Positions 1 through 5,631 are shown, counted from the first letter of the stretch. The stretch is DNA of 5,677 nt from Lentisphaeria bacterium (GCA_020056205.1 JAGVIF010000007.1:1-5677); one strand, 5' to 3'. Notes: generated from the letters alone by a model not told the origin. Made by a program: numbers and translations.

Positions 1-4
1 AAGG

Positions 5-77
5 ATTTCGAAAAAAGTAACTCGGGTCTATCTGACCCGATAGTCGCGGGTCAAATAGACCCGCGCTACCTCGAAAT
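5..77. repeat. Nested palindrome module (two tandem hairpins inside a larger imperfect inverted repeat)
   Basis: Two perfect hairpins stand side by side. The first has a 7-bp stem TCGGGTC/GACCCGA (22-28 with 34-40) and a 5-base loop. The second has an 8-bp stem CGCGGGTC/GACCCGCG (45-52 with 58-65), also with a 5-base loop, extended by TAG/CTA across a one-base bulge. The two hairpins are inverted near-copies of each other: the central 15 bases differ at one loop position. GGGTCTAT (24-31) can therefore also pair with ATAGACCC (55-62), and ATTTCGA (5-11) pairs with TCGAAAT (71-77) outside. The block can fold as two small hairpins or as one large cruciform. It lies upstream of the Rid-family gene. 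No coding function is seen. It resembles REP/BIME-type dispersed palindromic elements, but only a genome-wide count could show that. Confidence 0.75.
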
Positions 78-102
78 GCGCATTAACTTAGCGCCATTCA
101 GG

Positions 103-197
103 TCGGTATCGGAATCGAATGCTAACCCAATTGAGCCAATTGCAAAACTCCGGACGCGGCCTTGCCGAGCGAAGCGACGCCGATACCGAGCCCGAAC
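103..197. repeat. Inverted repeat of degenerate hexamers with internal GC-rich hairpin
   Basis: A 10-bp perfect inverted repeat, TCGGTATCGG (103-112) and CCGATACCGA (180-189), encloses 67 bases. Each arm belongs to a short run of degenerate hexamers: TCGGTA-TCGGAA-TCGAAT at 103-120, and CCGATA-CCGAGC-CCGAAC at 180-197. Inside the loop are two direct copies of CCAATTG (127-133 and 136-142) and a small CGGC-CTT-GCCG hairpin (157-167). The element ends about 25 bases before the Shine-Dalgarno site of the following gene, so it would lie in or next to its 5' leader. It may be a non-autonomous repeat or a regulatory structure. No -35/-10 pair for the Rid-family gene could be picked out with confidence in this stretch. 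Confidence 0.6.
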
Positions 198-237
198 GAA
201 ACAAAAACAAATGATGGATACAAGGAGATATTGATTT

Positions 238-1296
238 ATGATTTTGAAATCACATTCGGAAAAAGTTATTTCTTTGAATCATCGCGATCTTGATTTTCTG
301 CTTAAAGGATTAAATTCTTTCAACGTTGCGGGCGATGTTTCCGCCGGCAGCTCTTTCGTGTTCGCCGGCAGGGATCTCTTTAAAAAATGCGCGGGAACCG
401 CATCCCCTTCCGAAAACATAACCTGGCTTGAAGGAGACACGTCATGCGGAGAAGTCTTTTCCGCCCAATGCGTTCTGATTTCAAACGCGGAATTTTCAAC
501 CGTGTCCTGCAACGGGAAAAATATAGGTTTCGCGTATGAGGATGCCGACGGACAATTCCTTCGCCTGTGCGGGGTCGTTCCGGATGATATAGAACTGCCG
601 CCGGAAAAACAGGCGGAAAGTCTTTTTAAAAAAATATCGGATGTGATGGAATCGCGGGGATTCAAATTCTCCGACATCGTCAGGACATGGTTTTACAACA
701 GGAAAATTCTTGACTGGTATAAAGGATTTAATTCGGCGAGGACAAAGTTCTTCGAGGAAAACGGAGTCTTTGAAAAACTCGTCCCCGCGAGCACCGGAAT
801 AGGAGCGGCGAATCCATTTAATTCAGCTTTGAGCGCAGACTTTTTGGCGATCAAACCCAAAGGGGGCCGGATTGAAATCAAACCTATCGAATCGCCATTG
901 CAGTCTTCGGCAATGAGCTATAGAAGTTCTTTCAGCAGGGCAATAGAAATCAAATTCCCGGAATACAGAAAACTGCTCATCTCCGGAACCGCAAGCATAG
1001 ACAAAGACGGAGCGAGCATGCACAAAAATGACTGCCGAAAACAAATAGACAAGACGATGGAGGTTATTTCCGCCATTCTTAAATCGAGAAATATGCGGTG
1101 GCAAGACGCAACAAGGGCGATAGCCTATTTCAAAAATAAGGAAGATATACACCTCTTCGAGGAGCATTGCGGAGAAAAATCAATCCCTGAAATTCCCGTA
1201 ATTTTTGCTCAGGCCGCAATATGCAGAGAAGAGCTTCTCTTCGAAATAGAGGTTGACGCCGCAACTTTAAGATTTGGAGATTTGGAGATTGGATGA
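238..1296 (+). CDS. Two-domain Rid (YjgF/YER057c/UK114) superfamily protein, chorismatase-like architecture
   Basis: The product is 352 residues, more than twice a single-domain RidA. The C-terminal part (about 245-340) is a recognisable Rid fold: LLISGTASID at 246-255, an ATRAIAYFKN strand at 291-300, and a final PVIFAQAAIC...LLFEIEV segment (320-339). The middle contains IVRTWFYN (147-154), a following W-Y-x-x-F-N-x-A-R helix (160-168) and PASTGIG (183-189). With SPLQ...SFSRA (219-235), these recall the chorismatase/FkbO-Hyg5-XanB2 architecture, in which an N-terminal domain precedes a YjgF-like domain. The arginine that binds the carboxylate in canonical RidA imine deaminases has no obvious counterpart in the PVIFAQ segment, so simple RidA activity is unlikely. 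Substrate is unknown; no aromatic-biosynthesis gene is adjacent to support chorismate hydrolysis. The ATG has AAGGAGA at 222-228, nine bases upstream. The gene appears monocistronic and converges on rnc. Family placement is fairly secure, function is not. Confidence 0.8.
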   Translation: MILKSHSEKVISLNHRDLDFLLKGLNSFNVAGDVSAGSSFVFAGRDLFKKCAGTASPSENITWLEGDTSCGEVFSAQCVLISNAEFSTVSCNGKNIGFAYEDADGQFLRLCGVVPDDIELPPEKQAESLFKKISDVMESRGFKFSDIVRTWFYNRKILDWYKGFNSARTKFFEENGVFEKLVPASTGIGAANPFNSALSADFLAIKPKGGRIEIKPIESPLQSSAMSYRSSFSRAIEIKFPEYRKLLISGTASIDKDGASMHKNDCRKQIDKTMEVISAILKSRNMRWQDATRAIAYFKNKEDIHLFEEHCGEKSIPEIPVIFAQAAICREELLFEIEVDAATLRFGDLEIG

Positions 1297-1369
1297 TTGA
1301 AGAATTTAAAAATCCGAAATTCGAATTGTCCGAGAAAATTTTCAGATGTGTTTAGCCCAAATTTCGCGC

Positions 1370-1610
1370 CCTAAAAAACAATTATGTTGACTGTCAACGA
1401 CTTACGCGAAACAGGCGCTGCAATATTTTCATTTTTTTGATTGGCAGATTTCTATATTCCACGTTGAGATTGTGGTAGATTGTTCTCTGTCGTTCGCCTG
1501 GTTTCCCTGCCTTTCGTATCTGCCTTATGCCGCGGACGCTTTTAATCAACTGCAAAACACTGCTGTTCTTTATCTTCTTGGTGAATATTTATAGCTCATC
1601 CTAAAAAACA
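1370..1610. repeat. 11-bp direct repeat pair bracketing 219 bp
   Basis: CCTAAAAAACA occurs at 1370-1380 and again at 1600-1610 in the same orientation, enclosing 219 bases without a gene. The repeat is AT-rich, so chance is possible. No terminal inverted repeats are visible at the inner edges, which weakens the idea that this is a target-site duplication around a small insertion. Confidence 0.35.
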
Positions 1611-1632
1611 TAAATAGATAATAGAAAATGAC

Positions 1633-1660
1633 TTGCATACTAATCATTCTGTTGTATATT
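1633..1660 (+). promoter_or_regulatory. Sigma-70-like promoter without an obvious gene
   Basis: TTGCAT (1633-1638) and TATATT (1655-1660) are separated by 16 bases, giving a plausible housekeeping -35/-10 pair. The same -10 hexamer is used by the tRNA-Leu promoter in this window. Transcription would start near 1667 and run toward the hairpins at 1770-1822 and, if not stopped there, antisense into the 3' end of rnc. No convincing reading frame follows, so the product may be a non-coding RNA or nothing at all. Confidence 0.4.
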
Positions 1661-1769
1661 GATGGAATTAAATCGCCTTGTTTCTTGCGCTCGGAGATCG
1701 CAAACTACTTTTCCCATTTCAAATTCGCAAAAACAGGCTTTCGTGGACAGGATCTATTTACAAATGGAG

Positions 1770-1788
1770 GGTCGCGCTCGCCGCGACC
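1770..1788. repeat. GC-rich hairpin
   Basis: A perfect 7-bp stem GGTCGCG/CGCGACC (1770-1776 with 1782-1788) encloses a 5-base loop CTCGC, preceded by TGGAG. It has the same geometry (7-8 bp stem, 5-base loop) as the two hairpins at the start of the window, suggesting a related class of dispersed palindromes. That link is inference. Confidence 0.5.
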
Positions 1789-1802
1789 GAAATCAGCGTC
1801 CT

Positions 1803-1822
1803 ACTGCGAGTTTCGCAGTTTT
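1803..1822 (+). terminator. Short intrinsic-terminator-like hairpin
   Basis: A 7-bp stem ACTGCGA/TCGCAGT (1803-1809 with 1813-1819) with a three-base loop is followed by a short T run (1819-1822). On the + strand it could end transcription from the orphan promoter at 1633. The T tract is short and the 3' arm can also pair with AAACTGC at 1832-1838, so terminator strength is doubtful. Confidence 0.35.
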
Positions 1823-1830
1823 ATCAATAA

Positions 1831-1915
1831 GAAACTGCCAAGAAAGAGACACGCTAAAGTCGAAGATACCGAGTCGTCTGACCTCGGGGCGCTGACCTAC
1901 TTGTGCGGCAGTTTC
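1831..1915. repeat. Inverted repeat with internal bulged hairpin just past the rnc stop
   Basis: GAAACTGCC (1831-1839) and GGCAGTTTC (1907-1915) form a perfect 9-bp inverted repeat. Between them, 1869-1875 pairs with 1880-1887 through seven base pairs, one bulged C and a GTCT loop. Read on the minus strand, the structure begins about 14 bases after the rnc stop codon, and its distal arm is followed by TTATT. It could act as the 3' end structure or a weak terminator of the recJ-rnc transcript. The 67-base spacing is longer than in a standard intrinsic terminator. Confidence 0.45.
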
Positions 1916-1929
1916 AAAGGAGAGCCGGT

Positions 1930-2649
1930 TCATTTGTTTGTTTTTTCACTTTTTCCGGCCCCCATTTCGTTGGACTCTATGATTTTCGCCGCCGCGCATG
2001 CCGCCTCCGCCTCCGCGCCCTTTCTGGTGTTCGCGTCCGCTTTTGCGAGAATTTTGCCATTGACTGAGACAGACACGGTGAAGTTTTTTTTGTGATCCGG
2101 GCCGGTGGCTTCCTCAACCTTGTAGACGGGGATTGTGGCGAACTTCAATTGAGTGAGTTCCTGCAGACAGCCTTTGAAATTGAATCCGGCGATCAAATCC
2201 TTCGGCGAGGGATAGAAATTTTCGATGAGCGGAATTAAAAAGTTTTCCGCCGCAACAAGCCCTCCGTCAAAATATATTGCCGCGCAAAGAGCCTCGAATG
2301 TGTCGCAAAGCGTTGACATCCGCGTAGTTCCGTCCGTCTTCAACTCTCCTTTGCCCATTCTTACAAATGTATGAAGAGAAAGCTCTTTTGCGAATTTCGC
2401 AAGCGTTGATTTCTGCGCGAGAAATGCCCTCATCTTTGTCAGGTCGCCCTCGTCGGCGTCCGGATATTTTTTGTAGAGGTATTCTGTGATCACTATTTGA
2501 AAGACCGAATCTCCGAAAAATTCGAGCCTCTGATTGTCGTAAGACAGGCCGTGTTCGCACGAGAAAGACCTGTGCGTGAGCGCTTCCTTCAGTATTGACA
2601 AGTTTTTGAACTCATATCCTATTTCCCATAATCCTGGAATATTTTCCAT
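1930..2649 (-). CDS. rnc: Ribonuclease III
   Basis: This is the double-strand-specific endoribonuclease that processes rRNA precursors and structured mRNAs, a cytoplasmic homodimer using Mg2+. With the chosen start it has 239 residues, normal for the family. The catalytic domain covers about 1-145. The signature QRLEFFGDSVF (40-50) supplies E43 and D47, DEGD (66-69) follows, and CDTFEA (115-120) supplies D116 and E119. These correspond to the E. coli metal-binding residues E41, D45, E65, D114 and E117. A double-stranded RNA-binding domain follows (about 155-225), from KGCLQELTQ to the TRKGAEAEAA helix. The start is ATG at 2649, not the in-frame ATG at 2694: AAGGAG lies six bases before 2649, and the longer form would overlap recJ and add a lysine-rich tail foreign to the family. 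It sits 16 bases after recJ and is probably cotranscribed and translationally coupled with it. Activity should be intact. Confidence 0.95.
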   Translation of the reverse strand: MENIPGLWEIGYEFKNLSILKEALTHRSFSCEHGLSYDNQRLEFFGDSVFQIVITEYLYKKYPDADEGDLTKMRAFLAQKSTLAKFAKELSLHTFVRMGKGELKTDGTTRMSTLCDTFEALCAAIYFDGGLVAAENFLIPLIENFYPSPKDLIAGFNFKGCLQELTQLKFATIPVYKVEEATGPDHKKNFTVSVSVNGKILAKADANTRKGAEAEAACAAAKIIESNEMGAGKSEKTNK

Positions 2650-2655
2650 TCCCGT

Positions 2656-2661
2656 CTCCTT
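2656..2661 (-). promoter_or_regulatory. Shine-Dalgarno site that fixes the rnc start
   Basis: On the minus strand AAGGAG lies six bases before the ATG at 2649 and falls inside the 16-base recJ-rnc gap. No comparable site precedes the upstream in-frame ATG at 2694, which lies within recJ. This favours the shorter 239-residue protein. Confidence 0.8.
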
Positions 2662-2665
2662 TTTT

Positions 2666-4384
2666 TTAATTGTGTCCGGAAGTTTTGAAGTCATGTATTT
2701 GCAGCTGCGGAGAGTTTTCCGAGCGGAATTTATTCATCTGCGGCGTGGCTATCACATCCATGAGCCGGATATTCCTGAAAGAATCATTATCGAAATTGAA
2801 CGCGATGAAGGAGATATTTTCCCCTCTTTCATCTATTAGAGTTCCTCTGCTGTGTATTCTTGCCGCCGGCATCAACTTTTCAACTCTGAGCCTGTTTATT
2901 CTGTAGACCGGATTGGCGTTGCCGTAACCGAAGGGCTCGATAAGATGAAGAGATTCAAAGAAGCCGTCGTGTAAGAGGTCTCCGAGAAAAATTTCTCCAT
3001 CGAACTCAAATTCCGGCGAGCCGACAGCGTTGTTTAAACGTTTTGCCGCCGAGTCCTCGAAAGATTTTCTGAATTCGCAAAGTTTGTTCGCGCTCATGGA
3101 GATGCCGGCGGCCATCATGTGCCCTCCGTATCTGTGAAATAGAACGGAGTTCTCCGACAGCATCTCAAGAATGTTGACTTTTCCGACACTGCGGGCGGAG
3201 CCGAAAGCCGTCTCGCCCTGAATGCTGAACACCACGGTCGGACGACAGAACTCTTTCGCCATGCGCGACGCCACTATGCCGATTACGCCGAGATGCCAGT
3301 TTTCGCCATAAACCGTTATTGTCCTGCACTCCGCAAGATTTTGATTGTCGATCTCTTTGAGCGCCTGATTAAATATATTCTCTTCCGTTTTCTGTCTGCT
3401 CAAATTCAACACGTTTATGGCTTCGGCGCATTTCAACGCCGAATCGTAGTTTTTATCAACAAGCAGATCGAATGCGAGTTTCGCATTTTCAAGTCTTCCG
3501 GCGGCGTTGACTCTCGGCGAAAGACTGAATGTTATATCGCTCGATTTCACGTCGCCTCCGATGTCCGCGAATTCGCACAGCGCCCTTATGCCCGGTCTGA
3601 GCTGTTCGGAAAGTATTTTGAGTCCCTTTCTTACCATGATTCTGTTTTCCCCGATCAACGGAACCATGTCGGCTACTGTTCCAAGCGCGAGAAGATCAAA
3701 ATCTTCGCGCAGATCATATTCGTCCGCGCAGAAGGATTTCCCCCGTCCGAATTTGATGAATCCGTGCGCCAGTTTGAAAGCCACTCCGACTCCGGCAAGA
3801 ATTTGAAGATGGGAATATTCAGGATGAATTTTCGGGTTTATGACGGCGTAGGCGTCGGGCAGGACAGTTCCCGGTTCATGATGGTCGCTGATAATGACAT
3901 CAATCCCATTCGCTGACGCTGAACTGATAGCGTCAAAGGCTGAAATCCCGCAGTCAACGGTTATTATCAGAGAACATAATGAAAGAGAGAGAGCCTTGTC
4001 GAGAGACTCGGCCGTCATCCCGTAGCCATCGTCAAAACGGTGAGGAAGGAAGCATGAAACGGAAGCGCCATGAGCCTGGAGGACGCCGTAAAGCAGGACG
4101 CTCGCCGTAACGCCGTCGGTGTCGTAGTCGCCGAATATCAGTATGCGCTCTTTGTTTCTGATGGCCTTCCATATTCTTTCCGATGCTTTTTCCACACCCG
4201 GCAGAGAAAAGGGATCGTCAAGCATGGAGAGGGACGGGTTGAAATATTTTTCTATTTCATCCTTCTTCCATATTTTTCTCGCCGCAAGATAAACTGCTAT
4301 GGCTTTTGAACAGGATATTTCAGCCATTATTTCACTTATTTTGCCGGGCGGAAAATCAGATTTTATCCATAAATATTTTCCCAT
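2666..4384 (-). CDS. recJ: Single-stranded-DNA-specific 5'-3' exonuclease RecJ
   Basis: RecJ degrades single-stranded DNA 5' to 3' in recombination (RecF pathway), mismatch and base-excision repair. The 572-residue product has the normal length and order of domains. The DHH phosphoesterase part carries FGDYDTDG (84-91, with D86, D88 and D90), the motif II aspartate in VDCG (D144), SDHH (166-169) and GTVADM with D239. SPRVNAAGR (289-297) is typical of RecJ. The DHHA1 part has GVIGIVASR (366-374) and YGGH (419-422). A C-terminal OB-like region begins near 455 and includes FGYGNANPVYRI. All expected metal ligands are present. The ATG at 4384 is supported by the family-like start YLWIKSD, though its Shine-Dalgarno site is weak. 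It is the first gene of an apparent recJ-rnc operon and is divergent from tRNA-Leu; no clear recJ promoter could be chosen in the AT-rich gap. Confidence 0.96.
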   Translation of the reverse strand: MGKYLWIKSDFPPGKISEIMAEISCSKAIAVYLAARKIWKKDEIEKYFNPSLSMLDDPFSLPGVEKASERIWKAIRNKERILIFGDYDTDGVTASVLLYGVLQAHGASVSCFLPHRFDDGYGMTAESLDKALSLSLCSLIITVDCGISAFDAISSASANGIDVIISDHHEPGTVLPDAYAVINPKIHPEYSHLQILAGVGVAFKLAHGFIKFGRGKSFCADEYDLREDFDLLALGTVADMVPLIGENRIMVRKGLKILSEQLRPGIRALCEFADIGGDVKSSDITFSLSPRVNAAGRLENAKLAFDLLVDKNYDSALKCAEAINVLNLSRQKTEENIFNQALKEIDNQNLAECRTITVYGENWHLGVIGIVASRMAKEFCRPTVVFSIQGETAFGSARSVGKVNILEMLSENSVLFHRYGGHMMAAGISMSANKLCEFRKSFEDSAAKRLNNAVGSPEFEFDGEIFLGDLLHDGFFESLHLIEPFGYGNANPVYRINRLRVEKLMPAARIHSRGTLIDERGENISFIAFNFDNDSFRNIRLMDVIATPQMNKFRSENSPQLQIHDFKTSGHN

Positions 4385-4471
4385 ATACCGGAATTCTTTT
4401 TTTCTTCTAAGATAACCTCTTTCAATTTTTTATCCAGAAGAATAATATCAAAAAGAAGATTTTTTTTGGCA

Positions 4472-4500
4472 TTGAAATATCATCAGCATGGGAATATATT
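4472..4500 (+). promoter_or_regulatory. Sigma-70 promoter of tRNA-Leu (and probably ricT)
   Basis: TTGAAA (4472-4477) and TATATT (4495-4500) are separated by exactly 17 bases. The predicted start near 4507 leaves a leader of about 10 bases before the mature tRNA 5' end at 4517, as is usual for tRNA genes. It is the best promoter in the window and the only convincing one upstream of the ricT-like gene. Confidence 0.75.
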
Positions 4501-4516
4501 AATTCTCCATTTAAAA

Positions 4517-4603
4517 GCCGACGTGGCGGAACTGGCAGACGCGCTGCGTTCAGGGCGCAGTTTCCGCAAGGAAGTGTGGGTTCAAATCCCTCCGTCGGCA
4601 CCA
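4517..4603 (+). tRNA. tRNA-Leu (anticodon CAG)
   Basis: The 87-base gene folds as a class II tRNA. The acceptor stem is GCCGACG/CGTCGGC (4517-4523 with 4593-4599), the discriminator is A4600, and CCA is encoded at 4601-4603. The anticodon stem CTGCG/CGCAG holds the loop TTCAGGG with anticodon CAG, which reads CUG. A long variable arm with a TTCC-GCAA-GGAA hairpin (about 4562-4573) and the D-loop GG agree with leucine identity. The T-loop is TTCAAAT. One T-stem pair is a U-U mismatch (4577 with 4591). A strong promoter lies directly upstream and a protein gene follows after 32 bases. Confidence 0.97.
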
Positions 4604-4635
4604 TTAAAAATCAAAAGTTCTCTTCGTCTTTGCTT

Positions 4636-5628
4636 ATGGAAAATTCCGGTCAAAACAGTCAGCCGCAGTCTCCGGTCTGCGATGCTCAATGCGAGGGGAA
4701 AGACGACTCGCTTCATAAGGATATTCTTTGCGAAGTGAGAGTGGACACCGGCTCAAAATATCTGGCGCTCACACCCTCTTCATTAAATTTGAAGGAGAAG
4801 GATTGGTGCGTGATACGCAAGGAAAAGGTGATGGATTACGGACAGATCGTTAAAATATTCAAGTGCGCGCATCTTCCGAAGGTGAAACAGACGGCCGAAG
4901 AGAGCGTTCCGAATGTGGACCGGAAGGCGACTATGCAGGACCAGAGCAAGGCCAACGAGAATTTGATGAGGGCGAAATCGGCTCTCAGGACTGCCGCTCA
5001 ATACATACAAAATCTGAACCTGCCGATGAAATTGCTCAACGCCCACTATTCGCTCGACATGAAACTTGCCACTTTCCAGTTTTCCGCGCCGGGAAGAGTG
5101 GATTTCAGAGAGCTTGTGAAACAGCTTTCACACGGACTTAATACCAGAGTAGAACTTAGGCAGATAGGTGTTCGCGACGAGACTGCTTTGCTTGGCGGAT
5201 TCGGTGTTTGCGGAGAAATCTTATGCTGCTGCAGGTTCATCAGAGAATTTGCGCCTATAAATGTTAGAATGGCAAAGGAACAGGACTTGGCTTTGAATCC
5301 GGCGAATATTTCAGGCATCTGCAATCGCCTCAAGTGCTGTCTCAAATACGAGCATAAAGGCTACCTCGAACTCGAAAAAGGAATGCCGAGAAGGGGAGCA
5401 TTCTGCGATTGCGCCGAAGGACGCGGAAGGGTTGTTGACAGGAATCTTCTTGCAAGAAAAGTCTCTATTCAACTTGAGGACACAGGCAAGACGATATCCT
5501 GTCCGGTTGAAGAAACAAGGCTTGTCTATCTTGAAAAATACAAAATGCAGGGCGCTCCGGAGGCGGCAGACTTATTTGAGGGGCTTAATGAGGAAGAAGC
5601 CAAAGCCCTCAAGGAACTCGAAGAGTAA
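4636..5628 (+). CDS. ricT: PSP1-domain iron-sulfur protein, RicT/YaaT family
   Basis: With the ATG at 4636 the product has 330 residues. The central part (about 105-240) closely follows Bacillus YaaT/RicT: a PSP1 C-terminal region with FSAPGRVDFREL (149-160), ELRQIGVRDE (173-182), GGFGVCGEILCCCR (187-200), LNPANISGICNRLKCCLKYE (220-239). The paired C-x4-CC patterns (C192/C197/C198 and C229/C234/C235) match the cysteines associated with [4Fe-4S] binding in the RicA-RicF-RicT complex, which in B. subtilis helps RNase Y mature mRNAs. One extra cysteine, C199, extends the first cluster. The first 30 residues are S/Q/N-rich and unconserved in appearance. The start is uncertain: an in-frame GTG at 4576 lies inside the tRNA and is rejected, TTG 4630 is possible, and no Shine-Dalgarno site precedes any of them. 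The gene probably shares the tRNA-Leu transcript. No RicA, RicF or RNase Y gene is in the window, so the Bacillus role is only an analogy here. Confidence 0.88.
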   Translation: MENSGQNSQPQSPVCDAQCEGKDDSLHKDILCEVRVDTGSKYLALTPSSLNLKEKDWCVIRKEKVMDYGQIVKIFKCAHLPKVKQTAEESVPNVDRKATMQDQSKANENLMRAKSALRTAAQYIQNLNLPMKLLNAHYSLDMKLATFQFSAPGRVDFRELVKQLSHGLNTRVELRQIGVRDETALLGGFGVCGEILCCCRFIREFAPINVRMAKEQDLALNPANISGICNRLKCCLKYEHKGYLELEKGMPRRGAFCDCAEGRGRVVDRNLLARKVSIQLEDTGKTISCPVEETRLVYLEKYKMQGAPEAADLFEGLNEEEAKALKELEE

Positions 5629-5631
5629 ATC

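Larger units (their letters stand above)
1667..1823 (+). ncRNA. Candidate small RNA between orphan promoter and terminator-like hairpin
   Basis: This is an inferred transcript only. It would begin a few bases after the TATATT -10 box, include the 7-bp hairpin GGTCGCG/CGCGACC (1770-1776 with 1782-1788), and end at the hairpin ACTGCGA/TCGCAGT followed by TTTT (1803-1822). No known RNA family is recognised. Spurious promoter-like and terminator-like signals are common in AT-rich DNA, so confidence is low. Confidence 0.2.
1297..1929. other. Gene-poor intergenic region between convergent genes
   Basis: This stretch of roughly 630 bases separates the Rid-family gene from the 3' end of rnc. I see no recognisable protein gene. 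A 77-codon open frame from ATG 1662 to about 1895 has no Shine-Dalgarno site, runs through palindromes and matches no family I know. The first part is AT-rich, with degenerate CCGAAATTCGAATT-type repeats at about 1313-1330. An 11-bp direct repeat CCTAAAAAACA occurs at 1370-1380 and 1600-1610. The second part carries a promoter-like pair at 1633-1660 and several hairpins between 1770 and 1915, which are listed separately. Confidence 0.7.

Noticed and set aside
22..65. CRISPR-like repeat at the start of the window
   Set aside because: The hairpins are adjacent inverted copies, not direct repeats separated by unique spacers, and no cas gene is present.
1662..1895. 77-codon basic open frame beginning near the orphan promoter
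   Set aside because: The ATG is upstream of the predicted transcription start, there is no Shine-Dalgarno site and no recognisable motif. It is kept only as an alternative to the small-RNA idea.
1628..2095. 155-codon + strand frame running from the intergenic region into rnc
   Set aside because: Its second half is antisense to rnc, its first half crosses palindromes, it has no Shine-Dalgarno site, and it resembles no protein family.
2650..2694. ATG at 2694 as the start of rnc
   Set aside because: It would overlap recJ by 29 bases and lacks a Shine-Dalgarno site, while ATG 2649 has AAGGAG at the proper distance and gives a family-typical N-terminus.
3293..3916. Long + strand open frame opposite recJ
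   Set aside because: It is the shadow of the recJ coding frame; the RecJ motifs on the minus strand are unambiguous.
4576..4635. GTG start at 4576 for the ricT-like gene
   Set aside because: It lies inside the T stem of tRNA-Leu and has no homologous N-terminal sequence; ATG 4636 is the first reasonable start.
4422..4738. Short open frames on both strands across the tRNA, with peptide motifs such as PTEGFEPTLP and ADVAELADALRSG
   Set aside because: These are well-known spurious translations of class II tRNA genes; the tRNA structure explains the sequence.
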